From NCBI GenBank assembly GCA_002329205.1, contig DCTC01000001.1:160296-224295 (forward strand): a DNA stretch of 64,000 nt, in the 5' to 3' direction. The translations under genes and the position numbers were made by a program. Positions 1 to 8,877 of this stretch are shown piece by piece (position 1 is the first letter of the stretch; every line of letters starts with the position of its first letter). Under the pieces are notes generated by a model, which ran no database searches, was not told the origin of the DNA, and saw only the letters and a program-made list of their open reading frames with translations. Source of the stretch: Candidatus Roizmanbacteria bacterium UBA1450. Lineage in GTDB: Bacteria; Patescibacteriota; Microgenomatia; UBA1406; GWC2-37-13.

Positions 1-1
1 A

Positions 2-625
2 AGCGCTCAGCGCAATTTTGGAGCAGCCAAAGCAAAAGGCGTATTTATACTGTTTGTTGATTCGGATATGGTACTGTCCCGTACCGTTATTGAGGAATGT
101 GTCAACACAATCATTTCAAAGAAACTGGACGCACTGTATATCCCGGAACTAATTGCAGGAAATTCGATATGGTCCAGTATCAGGACGTTTGAACGAAGTT
201 TTTACAACGGAACCGTAATTGATGCCGTCAGATTTATAAAAAAAAGGTTGTTTTATGAGGTACACGGATTTGACAAAACATTGACGGGACCGGAAGACTG
301 GGATCTTGACAAGAAGGTACGTGCCCGCGGCAAGACGGGTATAATAACAGCCCCGTTGTATCATCATGAAGATGGTATCTCTATAGGATCGTATATCAGG
401 AAAAAAATGTATTACGCCGAGGATTTTGAGAGGTATATCGAGAAGTGGGGGAGAGAAGACCCGGATATCCGAAAACAGTTCGGATGGTATTACCGATTTG
501 TCGGCGTATTTATCGAGAACGGAAAATGGAAAAACCTTCTAAAAAAACCTCATCTGGCTGTTTTGATGTATATATTGAGATTCTATCTCGGCTTTCGTTA
601 CTTTCTCTATACTATTTTTAAATAA
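2..625 (+). CDS. Glycosyltransferase family 2 (5' end outside window)
   Basis: The reading frame is open from base 2, so the gene begins upstream of the window; the first in-window ATG (68) lies inside the GT-A fold and is not a start. The N-terminal part seen reads RNFGAAKAKG followed by FVDSDM, the nucleotide-sugar/metal-binding DxD segment of GT2 enzymes. GPEDWDLDKKV further on matches the acceptor-side ED motif. The tail is basic and aromatic, and may lie against the membrane. It probably transfers a sugar to a surface glycan on the cytoplasmic face; donor and acceptor cannot be read. Its last 19 bases overlap the end of the convergent methyltransferase. Confidence 0.85.
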   Translation, partial: SAQRNFGAAKAKGVFILFVDSDMVLSRTVIEECVNTIISKKLDALYIPELIAGNSIWSSIRTFERSFYNGTVIDAVRFIKKRLFYEVHGFDKTLTGPEDWDLDKKVRARGKTGIITAPLYHHEDGISIGSYIRKKMYYAEDFERYIEKWGREDPDIRKQFGWYYRFVGVFIENGKWKNLLKKPHLAVLMYILRFYLGFRYFLYTIFK

Positions 626-1872
626 GGCACGGGAATGATAAACCGACCTCCTTTTTGGACATATTCCTGATTTTTCCGGATAATTTCGTCAGCGAAATTC
701 CATGCAAGTATCAGCGTGTAATCAGGCATAGCTTTCACTATCTTGGACTCGGGATAAATGGGGATATGGGTGCCGGGGGTATACTTCCCTTGTTTGTAGG
801 GGATAGAGTCGACAATATAATCCAAAAGATCAGTGCTGATATCGCAGTAATTGAGCAGCACATTTCCTTTTGCAGCTGCTCCATAACCAATTATGGTTTT
901 TCCTTCTTTGCGGATTTTTCGAAGAAATTGCAAAAGGTCCCTCTTTACTTTTTTTACCCGTAAAGCGAAATCATCATATGTTTTTATATTTTGAAGATTT
1001 TTGGCTTTCTCTTCGATCAGGAATTTTTCTACCCGCGGATGGACGGTGTAATCAGCACTTTGCTTTGCCACAAACACCCGCAGAGATCCACCATGAATCG
1101 ATTGTTTCTGGATATCAATAATTTTCAATCCATGCTGATGAAACAGTACTTCCAGCGGATGCACCGAAAAATAACTCAAATGTTCATGGTAGATCGTATC
1201 AAATTCATTGCGTTCCACGAGATCGGCAAGATACGGCGCCTCCATGACAAATATACCGTTATCCTGAAGTAACAATGCAATGCCTTTCATCACATCATGC
1301 AGATCTTGGATATGGGCAATGACATTTGTTGCGGTTATGATTTTGGCTTTCCCGTATTCCTGAGCAATTTTTTGTGCTTTTTCTTCAGTAAAAAAAGTAC
1401 AGAGTGTTCGAATACCGTTTTTATTCGCCTGCCGAGCGATATTTTCGGCCGGATCCACACCCAGAACAGGAATATTCTTTTTCTGAAAATTTGAGAGGAG
1501 TGTTCCGTCATTGCTGCCGATATCAATGACCAGATCTTTTCGTTTCACGTTGAAGTTTTTTATGATATGATCTGCCATTTCTCGAAAATGAGCTACCACG
1601 GTCGTTGAAGTTGAGGGAATATATAAATAATTCCGGAACATGATTTCGGCCGGGATGACGTGCGTAAGCTGTACAAGCCAGCAGTCAGTGCAGACACAAA
1701 CTTTGAGGGGAAAATGAAATTCCTTCTTTTTGATATCCTTTTTCGGAACGAATCCGTTGGGGATCGGCATGTAATGGAGTGAAAGGAACGGTTTGATACG
1801 AGTTGAGCCGCAAATCCGGCAGTTTTTAAGGCGGTATCTCGTGGAAGGAACTCTTGTACCCGTTGATTTCAT
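607..1872 (-). CDS. SAM-dependent sugar C-methyltransferase-type protein
   Basis: This 421-residue protein has the three-part layout of NDP-hexose C-methyltransferases of the TylC3 type. First comes a small putative zinc-binding domain (CxxC at residues 18/21 and C61/C64). A Rossmann methyltransferase domain follows, with the SAM loop VIDIGSNDGT near residue 117. A C-terminal domain carries GYGAAAKGN near residue 330. Such enzymes methylate a keto-deoxy sugar bound to a nucleotide, giving branched deoxysugars; members of the family also act on other substrates. Start ATG 1872 has a TATAAT 6 nt upstream (1879-1884) and no Shine-Dalgarno. It is divergent from the acyltransferase, with only 13 bp between the start codons. 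Confidence 0.85.
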   Translation of the reverse strand: MKSTGTRVPSTRYRLKNCRICGSTRIKPFLSLHYMPIPNGFVPKKDIKKKEFHFPLKVCVCTDCWLVQLTHVIPAEIMFRNYLYIPSTSTTVVAHFREMADHIIKNFNVKRKDLVIDIGSNDGTLLSNFQKKNIPVLGVDPAENIARQANKNGIRTLCTFFTEEKAQKIAQEYGKAKIITATNVIAHIQDLHDVMKGIALLLQDNGIFVMEAPYLADLVERNEFDTIYHEHLSYFSVHPLEVLFHQHGLKIIDIQKQSIHGGSLRVFVAKQSADYTVHPRVEKFLIEEKAKNLQNIKTYDDFALRVKKVKRDLLQFLRKIRKEGKTIIGYGAAAKGNVLLNYCDISTDLLDYIVDSIPYKQGKYTPGTHIPIYPESKIVKAMPDYTLILAWNFADEIIRKNQEYVQKGGRFIIPVPYLKIV

Positions 1873-1874
1873 AG

Positions 1875-1884
1875 TACAATTATA
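1875..1884. promoter_or_regulatory. Overlapping divergent -10 boxes in a 13-bp intergenic gap
   Basis: TACAAT on the plus strand (1875-1880) lies 5 nt before ATG 1886. TATAAT on the minus strand (1884-1879) lies 6 nt before ATG 1872. Both would place transcription starts at or beside the start codon, so both mRNAs would be leaderless and the two promoters mutually exclusive. No good -35 was found for either. Confidence 0.5.
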
Positions 1885-1885
1885 T

Positions 1886-2437
1886 ATGCAAAAAGCTCAA
1901 GATTTACTTTTTTTTCTTGCCGCATACATTCTTTCCCTCCCGGCGCGTCTCAAAGGAATGAGATTTGGGACTCATAGCTATATCGGGCCGGGTTATGACT
2001 GGCTCTTTGTACGGATGAATCGAATCACCTGCGGGGATCATGTCGCAATCGGCCGGGAAGCCTGGCTGGAGACGACCGGTGGCGGATCAATTTACATTGG
2101 GGATAGGACTACTGTCGGACGTAGGGCGACCATATCATCCCTGGGCAAAATCACAATCGGCAAGGACTGTATGATTTCATACCAAGTGTCCGTTCTCGAT
2201 CATGACCATGAAGTACAAGACCCGGCTGTCAAGCCTTCGGAAGGAAAGCTTACCGAACCGAAAGATATCGAGATCGGTGATGAATGTTTCATCGGTGCAA
2301 ATGTCTGTATCCTGAAAGGTGTCAAGCTGGGAAAGCACTGTGTAGTCGGCGCCAATGCAGTGGTTACAAAATCATTTCCAGCATATTCGGTCATCGCAGG
2401 CAATCCGGCCAAGTTGATACGGTCAATCAAACCATGA
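1886..2437 (+). CDS. Left-handed beta-helix (hexapeptide) acyltransferase
   Basis: A 183-residue trimeric-type acyltransferase (WcaF/maltose O-acetyltransferase-like). An N-terminal helix is followed by hexapeptide turns: ITIGKDCMIS, IEIGDECFIGANVCILKGVKLGK, VVGANAVVTKSF and IAGNPAKLI. The DHDHE segment carries the likely catalytic histidine. It would O-acetylate a sugar of the surface polysaccharide using acetyl-CoA. The open frame extends upstream to 1793 inside the opposite gene. ATG 1886 is preferred because it gives a normal family N-terminus and has a -10 box at 1875. It overlaps the next gene by ATGA at 2434, implying translational coupling. Confidence 0.85.
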   Translation: MQKAQDLLFFLAAYILSLPARLKGMRFGTHSYIGPGYDWLFVRMNRITCGDHVAIGREAWLETTGGGSIYIGDRTTVGRRATISSLGKITIGKDCMISYQVSVLDHDHEVQDPAVKPSEGKLTEPKDIEIGDECFIGANVCILKGVKLGKHCVVGANAVVTKSFPAYSVIAGNPAKLIRSIKP

Positions 2438-3444
2438 AATCTCTCATAACTGTCATTATTCCGACCTACAACGGAGCAGAGACGATACAGGAAGCAATAA
2501 TGAGCGTACTTTATCAGAACTATCAGGATTTTCGAATTCTCATACAGGACGACTGTTCGACGGACAAAACACTCGATATCGTCAGAACTATCAAAGATAC
2601 CAGAATCCGTATTCAGAGAAATGAAATAAATCTCGGCTGTCAGATGAATTTTGAAAAAGCACGGCAAACGGTATCAACCGATTTCATTTTTTTCCTGTGT
2701 CAGGATGACATTCTCGACAAAAACGCTCTGAAAAAAGTCATGAAGGCTTTTGAAAATCCGGAAGTCGGAGCAGTAACCCGGCCGTATTTCTGGTTCGATA
2801 CCGATATCAGGGAACCGGTCAGATATCTCGCACCGATATCAACTGACTCCAATACAAATGTAACAATTGAGAGTGATCGTGATCATATCCTCACATGTAT
2901 TTCATCTGCCGGACAGCTTTCGGGTCTTGCCTATAGAAGATCCTGCTTCACGACACCGTTTCATCCGGATATTTTTCCGGGTCATGTTTATCCATTTCTG
3001 GATATTCTCAAACACCGTACTGTCGTTTTCCTGAAAGACTATATCGTCGCAGTCAGAATCAGCTCCAGTCAGAGCCGAAAGATCTCCTCAATCTACGACA
3101 AATCTCCTACGCTCAGTTGGGTTCAGATGTATAACACCGTACTATCCGAAAATAAATACGCTGCACTACGAAAGTACCTCATCACAGAACATACAGCTAC
3201 AATTTATTTAGGTCTTTTGCAAATCAGAAATTATTCAACGTACAAAAATGTTCTGCGGGAAATCGGGTATCTGATCAAATTCCGCCCGCAGAACCTGCTG
3301 AATCCGCAGTTTTGGATGATAGTCATACTTGTCCTTATCACTCCGCCGCAGATTTTGATTCGCCTTGTCGATCTGACCAAACGGTATGTCGTATCAAAAA
3401 CGATACCTCAAATTCGATTTCAGCCGGCAGGAGTAGAGAAATAA
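2434..3444 (+). CDS. Glycosyltransferase family 2
   Basis: 336 residues. It starts with the GT2 signature VIIPTYNGAETI; then come IQDDCSTDKT (nucleotide binding) and the DxD-type CQDDIL near residue 90. The C-terminus has a hydrophobic stretch (MIVILVLITPPQILI), which could anchor it to the membrane. ATG 2434 overlaps the TGA of the acyltransferase, so the two are probably one operon. An in-frame extension to 2284 would run through the acyltransferase gene and is rejected. Donor and acceptor are unknown. Its end overlaps the convergent GT4 gene by 25 bp. Confidence 0.88.
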   Translation: MKSLITVIIPTYNGAETIQEAIMSVLYQNYQDFRILIQDDCSTDKTLDIVRTIKDTRIRIQRNEINLGCQMNFEKARQTVSTDFIFFLCQDDILDKNALKKVMKAFENPEVGAVTRPYFWFDTDIREPVRYLAPISTDSNTNVTIESDRDHILTCISSAGQLSGLAYRRSCFTTPFHPDIFPGHVYPFLDILKHRTVVFLKDYIVAVRISSSQSRKISSIYDKSPTLSWVQMYNTVLSENKYAALRKYLITEHTATIYLGLLQIRNYSTYKNVLREIGYLIKFRPQNLLNPQFWMIVILVLITPPQILIRLVDLTKRYVVSKTIPQIRFQPAGVEK

Positions 3445-4565
3445 TTCATTTCGTTTTGAGCAATGTATTTCCAGTCCCAATCTTCAGGCAATGATAGACT
3501 GTCCGGTTTATTCTTCAGGATGTTCAATACGGCTTTCGCGGCTTTTTCAGTATGACCTGACGGGATAAAAATAATCTTATTGCGCCAAATCTCTTTCAAT
3601 TCCGGCAGATCGTAGGCCACCACAGGAGTACCGGAAGCAAGCGCTTCTCCTATGACCATCGACCAGTTCTCCTGATACGAAGGATGGATTAATACATGGC
3701 TCTGTGCGAGAACGTTGATTTTTTTTGAAAAGTCTGTAATCAAACCGACAATTTCAATATTCTTGTCCAATCCTGCCTGAGAGATTTTCGTTTGCAATTC
3801 ATCAATCGGGATGGATCCGGCACCTGCAATACAAAGCACCGCATCCGTTTTTTTCGTCACAACCTGCTTCCAGATAGTAATCGTATCCCAGATCCCTTTT
3901 TCTGATTCAAGTCGTTTCATAAATATTGCGTCATATTTCTTGTTTTTTACCGTTTTTACGACCTGACGGATGCGGTACATATCGACACCGCACCGTGTCG
4001 TAATTACTTTATGTGTATCAACTCCCAGGTGTGTTAGTTTCTTTTTAGTAGAAGGGGAAACGGCAAACAGAATATCAGCTCCAGCTGATGCAAGCCATAT
4101 GCTCAGCCTGTTGCTGAATAGGAAGAGGAGTGATGAAAACCAATGTGTATTCTGCCTATTCCAGAATGTCCAGTCAGGGATCCAGTGAGAGACAACGACC
4201 CATCGTGCAGTTTTACCTTGAAGTTTCAGCAACCAGCCGGGGATGACATCAAACAGAGTATCATTGCTGCTGTAAACAACATCGAATGATTCTTTCTTCA
4301 GAGATGACGGAAGCCACAATGACTGTATTGCGCGGACAATATATTGCCATTTTGTGTTTGATAGGCTCAAGGAAGGTTGAAGATGCAGAATTACGGAAGT
4401 TGAGTTTTCAACATAACGATCAATCTTCTCTGAGCTGAGGATATGAATCTCAAAACCTTTCTTGTGCCAGTACCTCATCATCTCGAGAGGGCGCACGTCA
4501 CCGCCGCTTATGTGTGGGGTATCTCCGAAAATGCCGTTCAATATGATAAGAATCTTCTGTTTCAT
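3420..4565 (-). CDS. Glycosyltransferase family 4 (GT-B fold)
   Basis: A 381-residue retaining GT-B enzyme. Its N-terminal acceptor domain has the GGDVRPLEM stretch typical of GT4. The C-terminal donor domain has FMKRLESEKG and ENWSMVIGEALASG, the latter holding the E-x7-E motif, then PVVAYDLPEL. It would add a hexose from a nucleotide sugar to a lipid-linked glycan. It is a single gene, convergent with the upstream GT2 and divergent from the methyltransferase at 4592. The 26 bp between the two divergent starts must hold both promoters. Confidence 0.88.
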   Translation of the reverse strand: MKQKILIILNGIFGDTPHISGGDVRPLEMMRYWHKKGFEIHILSSEKIDRYVENSTSVILHLQPSLSLSNTKWQYIVRAIQSLWLPSSLKKESFDVVYSSNDTLFDVIPGWLLKLQGKTARWVVVSHWIPDWTFWNRQNTHWFSSLLFLFSNRLSIWLASAGADILFAVSPSTKKKLTHLGVDTHKVITTRCGVDMYRIRQVVKTVKNKKYDAIFMKRLESEKGIWDTITIWKQVVTKKTDAVLCIAGAGSIPIDELQTKISQAGLDKNIEIVGLITDFSKKINVLAQSHVLIHPSYQENWSMVIGEALASGTPVVAYDLPELKEIWRNKIIFIPSGHTEKAAKAVLNILKNKPDSLSLPEDWDWKYIAQNEMNYFSTPAG

Positions 4566-4578
4566 GATGAGATTGTCG

Positions 4579-4584
4579 TATACT
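4579..4584 (+). promoter_or_regulatory. -10 box (TATACT), leaderless spacing
   Basis: TATACT ends 7 nt before ATG 4592, so the predicted transcript starts at or next to the start codon. No -35 hexamer is convincing. Confidence 0.4.
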
Positions 4585-4591
4585 ATTCTAC

Positions 4592-5266
4592 ATGAATAAG
4601 GCGTTTAATTCCTTAAGCTACGCGCATGACTTCCCGATGACTGATATCGAGAAGATAAGGATTGCACAGGTACTATCTCTTTTCCCACCGAAAAGTACTA
4701 TTCTCGATCTCGGGTGCGGTGACGGATACTTCATGGAGGTATTTCGAAAAGAAGGCTACCAAGTCGAAGGGATTGAGATCGCAGAAAATGCCGTGAAAAA
4801 AGCACGAAAGAAAGGGTTTACCGTATACGATGTTTCACTTATGGGGAAATGGTCTCAACTGATTAAAAAGAAATATGATGTCGTCTTCGGAGGAGAAATT
4901 ATTGAACACGTTTTTGATACCGACCTTTTTTTACAGGAGATACGAAAAGTATTGAAAAAAAATGGAGTTCTAGTTATCACTACACCCAATATTGCGGCTT
5001 TGGGCAGACGACTCATGCTACTTCTGGGGATTAGTCCTCATATCGAGACAACGGCCCGTCAATATGATGCCGGCCATATTCGATATTTCACCCGAGCTGC
5101 TATGAAACAGTTACTTGAAGAGAACGATTTCCGCGTTGTCTCCATGCAGTCATCCGTGATCAATTTCAATAATCAGGGAACTCTTTTTTCCCGACAGGCA
5201 GCTCAATTGTTTCCTTCACTCGGCAACAATATTATTGTTCAGGCTGTTATGGATACTTCTCAATAA
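4592..5266 (+). CDS. Class I SAM-dependent methyltransferase
   Basis: 224 residues. Motif I is LDLGCGDGYF near residue 37. The motif II region (GIEIAENAVKKARKKGF) follows, then FGGEIIEHV and a motif resembling LITTPN (VLVITTPN). This is the Methyltransf_11/23 fold, close to enzymes that methylate lipids, quinones or glycan ends. No sequence feature gives the substrate; a role in capping or decorating the surface glycan is inferred from the neighbouring flippase, whose start is 17 bp downstream. The SD-less start has TATACT 7 nt upstream. Confidence 0.85.
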   Translation: MNKAFNSLSYAHDFPMTDIEKIRIAQVLSLFPPKSTILDLGCGDGYFMEVFRKEGYQVEGIEIAENAVKKARKKGFTVYDVSLMGKWSQLIKKKYDVVFGGEIIEHVFDTDLFLQEIRKVLKKNGVLVITTPNIAALGRRLMLLLGISPHIETTARQYDAGHIRYFTRAAMKQLLEENDFRVVSMQSSVINFNNQGTLFSRQAAQLFPSLGNNIIVQAVMDTSQ

Positions 5267-5283
5267 GGTAGAATGTACTATTC

Positions 5284-6561
5284 ATGAAAAAAACGTTTCA
5301 AAAATTACGATCGAATGCATTTATTCAGGGAGGATTTCTCTTTACCGCATCGAACTTTCTGGTCGGTCTCATAAATTACTTTTTCAATTTCCTTGCCGGT
5401 CGGGCATTGGGGCCGGAAGGATACGGAGAAATAGCAGCTCTTTTTTCCTATGTGGTCATTTTTTCCATACCGATCGGTGTGATCGGGATGCTTCTTATTC
5501 AGAAAATCGGATCTGCAGAACACGGAGAAGAATATGCACTCGCCGTTGAGGAGTGGGCAAAAACAAAAATCAGAAGATGGTGGTTTATGTTTGTTGCGAT
5601 ACTTGTTTTGACGCCCTTTATCCCGGGATTGACCAATCTGACACCGGCTGCCGGATATGCGCTGCCGCTACTGTTTATTCTGTCGCTTCTTGGCGCTTTC
5701 TATACAGGAGCATTGCAAGGACTGCATCTTTTTGTTTGGTTTGCTGCGATAAGCATTCTTACGGCACTTATTAAGCTGACTGGAGCGATAATCGCCATGT
5801 ATGGGTTGGGAAGATTGGAAATAATTATTCTCCTCATAATACTTTCCAGTATTTTTTCTTTATTCGTAAGTCAATTTGTATTCCAAAGAAGATTACATAA
5901 AAAAGCGAAAGCACCGCAAAAGCTCGTCAAACGGATCAGGGATGTATTCAAAGACAAACAAGTTTGGTATACCGTCAGCGCGACTGGCGTTCTTACTCTT
6001 TTGAATAATATTGATATTATCTTTGTGAAAAAAATGTTTCCAGCCGATGAAGCGGGGATTTTCGGTGCGTGGGCGTTATTTGCCAAGATGATTTTTTATG
6101 CGTTGGGACCGCTTCTCACACTCGGCTTCATCTTTTTTTCGAGCAAAAAATATGAAAAATATCATCAGATCGTATTTATTGTGTCATTTTTGCTTTTTAT
6201 TGTGGGAGGAGTAACTGCCAATTTAGGTTACGGCTTGTTCGGACGTCTTATGATTGAATCTTTATTCGGAAAACAATTTTTGAGCCTGCTGCCGTATGTC
6301 GAATGGGCAAGCCTTTTTGGGGTGGGATACGTGATGATGACGTTTATGATGAATTATTTTTTGGCACGGAAAAGCTCAGTGTCACTAGTTCCGGCGGTGT
6401 TATTTCCGCTGTATATCGTATCACTCTTTGTTTTTGCAGATCAGCTGGTCGATGTGATGTATATAGATACGATGTTCACATTTATCTGTATCACCATCTT
6501 TCTTTTGGTATTTTTTAAAAATAGATTCGTATATCTTCTTCAATTGTTCAGGAACGGGTAA
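5284..6561 (+). CDS. Oligosaccharide flippase (Wzx/MOP superfamily)
   Basis: A 425-residue integral membrane protein with about 12 hydrophobic segments. It has the MOP-superfamily N-terminus (TASNFLVGLINYFFNFLAGRALGPEGYGEIAAL), in which GRxLGPexYG is the common fingerprint. It would move a lipid-linked glycan from the cytoplasmic to the outer face of the membrane. It directly follows the methyltransferase and probably shares its transcript. It is the first of three flippases in the window (also 26001 and 46983), so several glycans or assembly units may be built here. Confidence 0.88.
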   Translation: MKKTFQKLRSNAFIQGGFLFTASNFLVGLINYFFNFLAGRALGPEGYGEIAALFSYVVIFSIPIGVIGMLLIQKIGSAEHGEEYALAVEEWAKTKIRRWWFMFVAILVLTPFIPGLTNLTPAAGYALPLLFILSLLGAFYTGALQGLHLFVWFAAISILTALIKLTGAIIAMYGLGRLEIIILLIILSSIFSLFVSQFVFQRRLHKKAKAPQKLVKRIRDVFKDKQVWYTVSATGVLTLLNNIDIIFVKKMFPADEAGIFGAWALFAKMIFYALGPLLTLGFIFFSSKKYEKYHQIVFIVSFLLFIVGGVTANLGYGLFGRLMIESLFGKQFLSLLPYVEWASLFGVGYVMMTFMMNYFLARKSSVSLVPAVLFPLYIVSLFVFADQLVDVMYIDTMFTFICITIFLLVFFKNRFVYLLQLFRNG

Positions 6562-6617
6562 CGAAAAGATGCAAATCTTTCATAGGAGTCAGTAATCAAC
6601 ACCTACATATACTTTTT

Positions 6618-6645
6618 TTGAAAGGCCTCAATGCGGTGTTACAAT
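6618..6645 (+). promoter_or_regulatory. Candidate sigma70-type promoter for the M23 peptidase gene
   Basis: TTGAAA (6618-6623), a 16-bp spacer, then TACAAT (6640-6645). It lies in the 180-bp gap before the peptidase ATG at 6742 and would give a leader of about 90 nt. A weaker pair, TTGTTA (6651) and CATAAC (6674), lies just downstream. Confidence 0.45.
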
Positions 6646-6741
6646 GTGATTTGTTACTAACATTATATAAATACATAACTATTGTGTAACTCCTTTGCTT
6701 TCTCTCTTGCTTTCCTCTGCAAACTTATTTACTCTGAAGAA

Positions 6742-8826
6742 ATGAGAAAATTTGTTATACCATTACACATATTTATATTAACCCTTTTATTATTTCCCAT
6801 CCGCTCGGTCAATGCCGTGGAAGTGAAGATGTATCAAATCACCGAAGCTCAGGAATTTATCGGCAATCCGTATCTGCCGACAATTCTTTGGCACAAGACT
6901 ATCCCTGTCCCGTGGAAATCGGGTAAAGTTATTATTTCAGGCAATCCCGATGGGACAGGGAACATGGATGTAGGTGTGCAATTTGAAGTGTACGGAAGTG
7001 ATACTTCCAAGAGGTTTATTTACAATGCAGGTTGTGAAGAGAAACCCATGCCGCCTCTTGATATAACCCATATCATGGGGCCGAAGTATCCTCATCTGGG
7101 AGATGGTGATTCTCAGATATTTATCCGGTACAACAGACTGATGTGCAACAACTGGATCAAAGAAGACAATGTCACCAAAGCATATATTGATATCAGCCCT
7201 GCGTATATCGTCCATTTTGATGATAATTCTGAAAGAGTAACACCGTTTCTCAGTCTGCCCTGGAATTACCAAAGTAAGGGAAAAACTTTTAATGACGCAG
7301 CACTACGTATGTATTCCTGGTTCGACCACAAGTACCCGTTGATAAGCACGACATTTTCTGAGCGTTCGGATGCTGATCTTGTTACTACATTTGCGGGTTT
7401 AACGGCCAATGTCCCGTACTCAGGCCATGACGGGTATGACTGGGCACGAATGGCAGGGATCGTAATGAACGAACCCGTTCTTGCTGCGGCAGACGGTGTT
7501 GCAACCTACAAGTATTGGGGTGACTGCGGAAATATGATCATGATTGACCACGGGAACAGTTTTCAGACACGATACTGTCATCTAAGTGAAGATGGATTGA
7601 TTACAAAAGGTACTGCGGTACAAATTTCCCGCGGTCAGGAGATCGGCAAAGTGGGAATGTCAGGCAGAACGACCGGACCGCATATTCATTTTATGATTGT
7701 CGAAGACAAAAATAATGACGGAAATTTTGATGACAATATTCCGGACGGCATTCTGGATCCATTCGGGTGGCAGGGGAGTGAGCAGGACCCGTGGGAGGCG
7801 TATACATTCGTACAGAACGCCGTAGAGAAGTCCGGCAATAAAAGTCATTATCTCTGGAATAGTAAGCTTGCAGGTGGAACGTATACTCTGACGCCTGACG
7901 GCAAAAAATTTTCTGTGGGAGATGTGAATGTCGAGTTCCCGATGCAGATCGTGAGTCATGATGTGATTGTGAACTTCCAGGAACTGCCTCCTGTTCAAAA
8001 TCCAACCATAGATGATATTATTGAAGGAACAATTCACAGTGTATCGAACCGAGTGAGAATCATGGTTCATGACGGTTTCGGACTGGTACTCGATGAATTT
8101 CAGAAATATCTGACGGTGACAATTCCGTTTGATGAAACAGAAGTTGAACGATATGACCCGGATACACTTTCAATTTACTCCAGTGCGGACGGTATTACCT
8201 GGAAAAGAGAGAACTCATTTATTGACATCTCAAGTAATACGGTGAAAACGGAAGTCAATCATCTGACTGAGTTTGCATTGATGGGAGAGAAGCTGGATGC
8301 GATACCGCCTGAATCGAATATTACAGTCGAAGGAACACAAATAGATGATTATTACCTTCCGGGAGTGATGATATCCATAAGTGTCGTGGATGATCAAACT
8401 GAATCTCTGGGTGTAGAGAATACCTTTTACCGTATCAATGGTGAAGAAATGCAGATATATACTGAAGCATTAGCATTGACGGAAAAAGGAACATACCAAA
8501 TTGAATATTACTCAGTAGACGGCGACGGGAATGAAGAAGAGTTGAAGAGCATAGATATAATCGTCAATAATCCACCTCCCCAGCCTTCGCCTACGGCTTC
8601 GGCAGGCGAAGCAACTCCTACTTCGGGCGCCATAGCTTCAGCGACGGCGACCCCTGCACCAATAGAAAAACCTAAACATGATAAGAAAGAAAAGAAAAAG
8701 AAGAAAAAGAAAATAATTAAAAACATCGCAACTCTAAGACGTCATTTTCAAAAACTATTGAGTAAAGATTATGTGCGGCATTATCTCATTGTCATGCTGA
8801 ACTTGATTCAGCTTCCAGAGAAATAA
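6742..8826 (+). CDS. Secreted M23/LytM-type metallopeptidase with C-terminal low-complexity tail
   Basis: 694 residues from ATG 6742; an upstream in-frame TTG at 6682 would put 20 residues before the signal peptide and is rejected. The signal peptide ends about VNA (residue 27). A beta-rich N-terminal region precedes a LytM domain (about 225-330), with zinc ligands H229 and D233 in HDGYD and the HIH pair at 314/316; TRYCHL supplies another conserved His. It should cut peptidoglycan cross-bridges or bind them. After further beta-sandwich-like repeats comes a Pro/Ser/Thr/Ala-rich linker, then a run of lysines. The linker DNA contains a perfect inverted repeat (8585-8611). The last codons (VMLNLIQLPEK) read through a palindromic-repeat remnant (8791-8820), so the native C-terminus may have been replaced. 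Confidence 0.88.
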   Translation: MRKFVIPLHIFILTLLLFPIRSVNAVEVKMYQITEAQEFIGNPYLPTILWHKTIPVPWKSGKVIISGNPDGTGNMDVGVQFEVYGSDTSKRFIYNAGCEEKPMPPLDITHIMGPKYPHLGDGDSQIFIRYNRLMCNNWIKEDNVTKAYIDISPAYIVHFDDNSERVTPFLSLPWNYQSKGKTFNDAALRMYSWFDHKYPLISTTFSERSDADLVTTFAGLTANVPYSGHDGYDWARMAGIVMNEPVLAAADGVATYKYWGDCGNMIMIDHGNSFQTRYCHLSEDGLITKGTAVQISRGQEIGKVGMSGRTTGPHIHFMIVEDKNNDGNFDDNIPDGILDPFGWQGSEQDPWEAYTFVQNAVEKSGNKSHYLWNSKLAGGTYTLTPDGKKFSVGDVNVEFPMQIVSHDVIVNFQELPPVQNPTIDDIIEGTIHSVSNRVRIMVHDGFGLVLDEFQKYLTVTIPFDETEVERYDPDTLSIYSSADGITWKRENSFIDISSNTVKTEVNHLTEFALMGEKLDAIPPESNITVEGTQIDDYYLPGVMISISVVDDQTESLGVENTFYRINGEEMQIYTEALALTEKGTYQIEYYSVDGDGNEEELKSIDIIVNNPPPQPSPTASAGEATPTSGAIASATATPAPIEKPKHDKKEKKKKKKKIIKNIATLRRHFQKLLSKDYVRHYLIVMLNLIQLPEK
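8585..8611. repeat. Short inverted repeat inside the M23 gene
   Basis: Arms CTTCGCCT (8585-8592) and AGGCGAAG (8604-8611) are exact complements around an 11-bp loop that is itself rich in GGC/GCC. It is read in frame as part of the Pro/Ala-rich linker. It looks like an inserted palindromic unit rather than ordinary coding sequence, as its G+C content is well above its surroundings. Confidence 0.6.
8791..8820 (+). repeat. Half of a palindromic repeat forming the M23 C-terminus
   Basis: The stretch starts GTCATGCTGAACTTGATTCA and ends CTTCCAGAG. It aligns, with one gap, to the first 30 bases of the two 80-bp elements at 30505 and 30991 (GTCATCC..GAC.TCGAT..GGATCCAGA). Translations like MLNLIQ.PE are a known product of such dispersed repeats. 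The right half of the element is not recognisable. Confidence 0.5.
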
Positions 8827-8877
8827 TACTGGAAAATTCATGTAAATTTCTGTAATCTATACATATAACTACATAAC

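Noticed and set aside
2284..2433. N-terminal extension of the GT2 at 2434
   Set aside because: It lies inside the acyltransferase gene in another frame and does not resemble GT2 proteins, which begin at the VIIPTYN strand.
4592..6561. Several overlapping small ORFs on the opposite strand of the flippase and methyltransferase genes
   Set aside because: They lack motifs and start signals and are shadows of the genes described.
6682..6741. TTG start 20 codons upstream of the M23 peptidase
   Set aside because: It would bury the signal peptide behind another hydrophobic stretch; ATG 6742 gives a normal secreted N-terminus.
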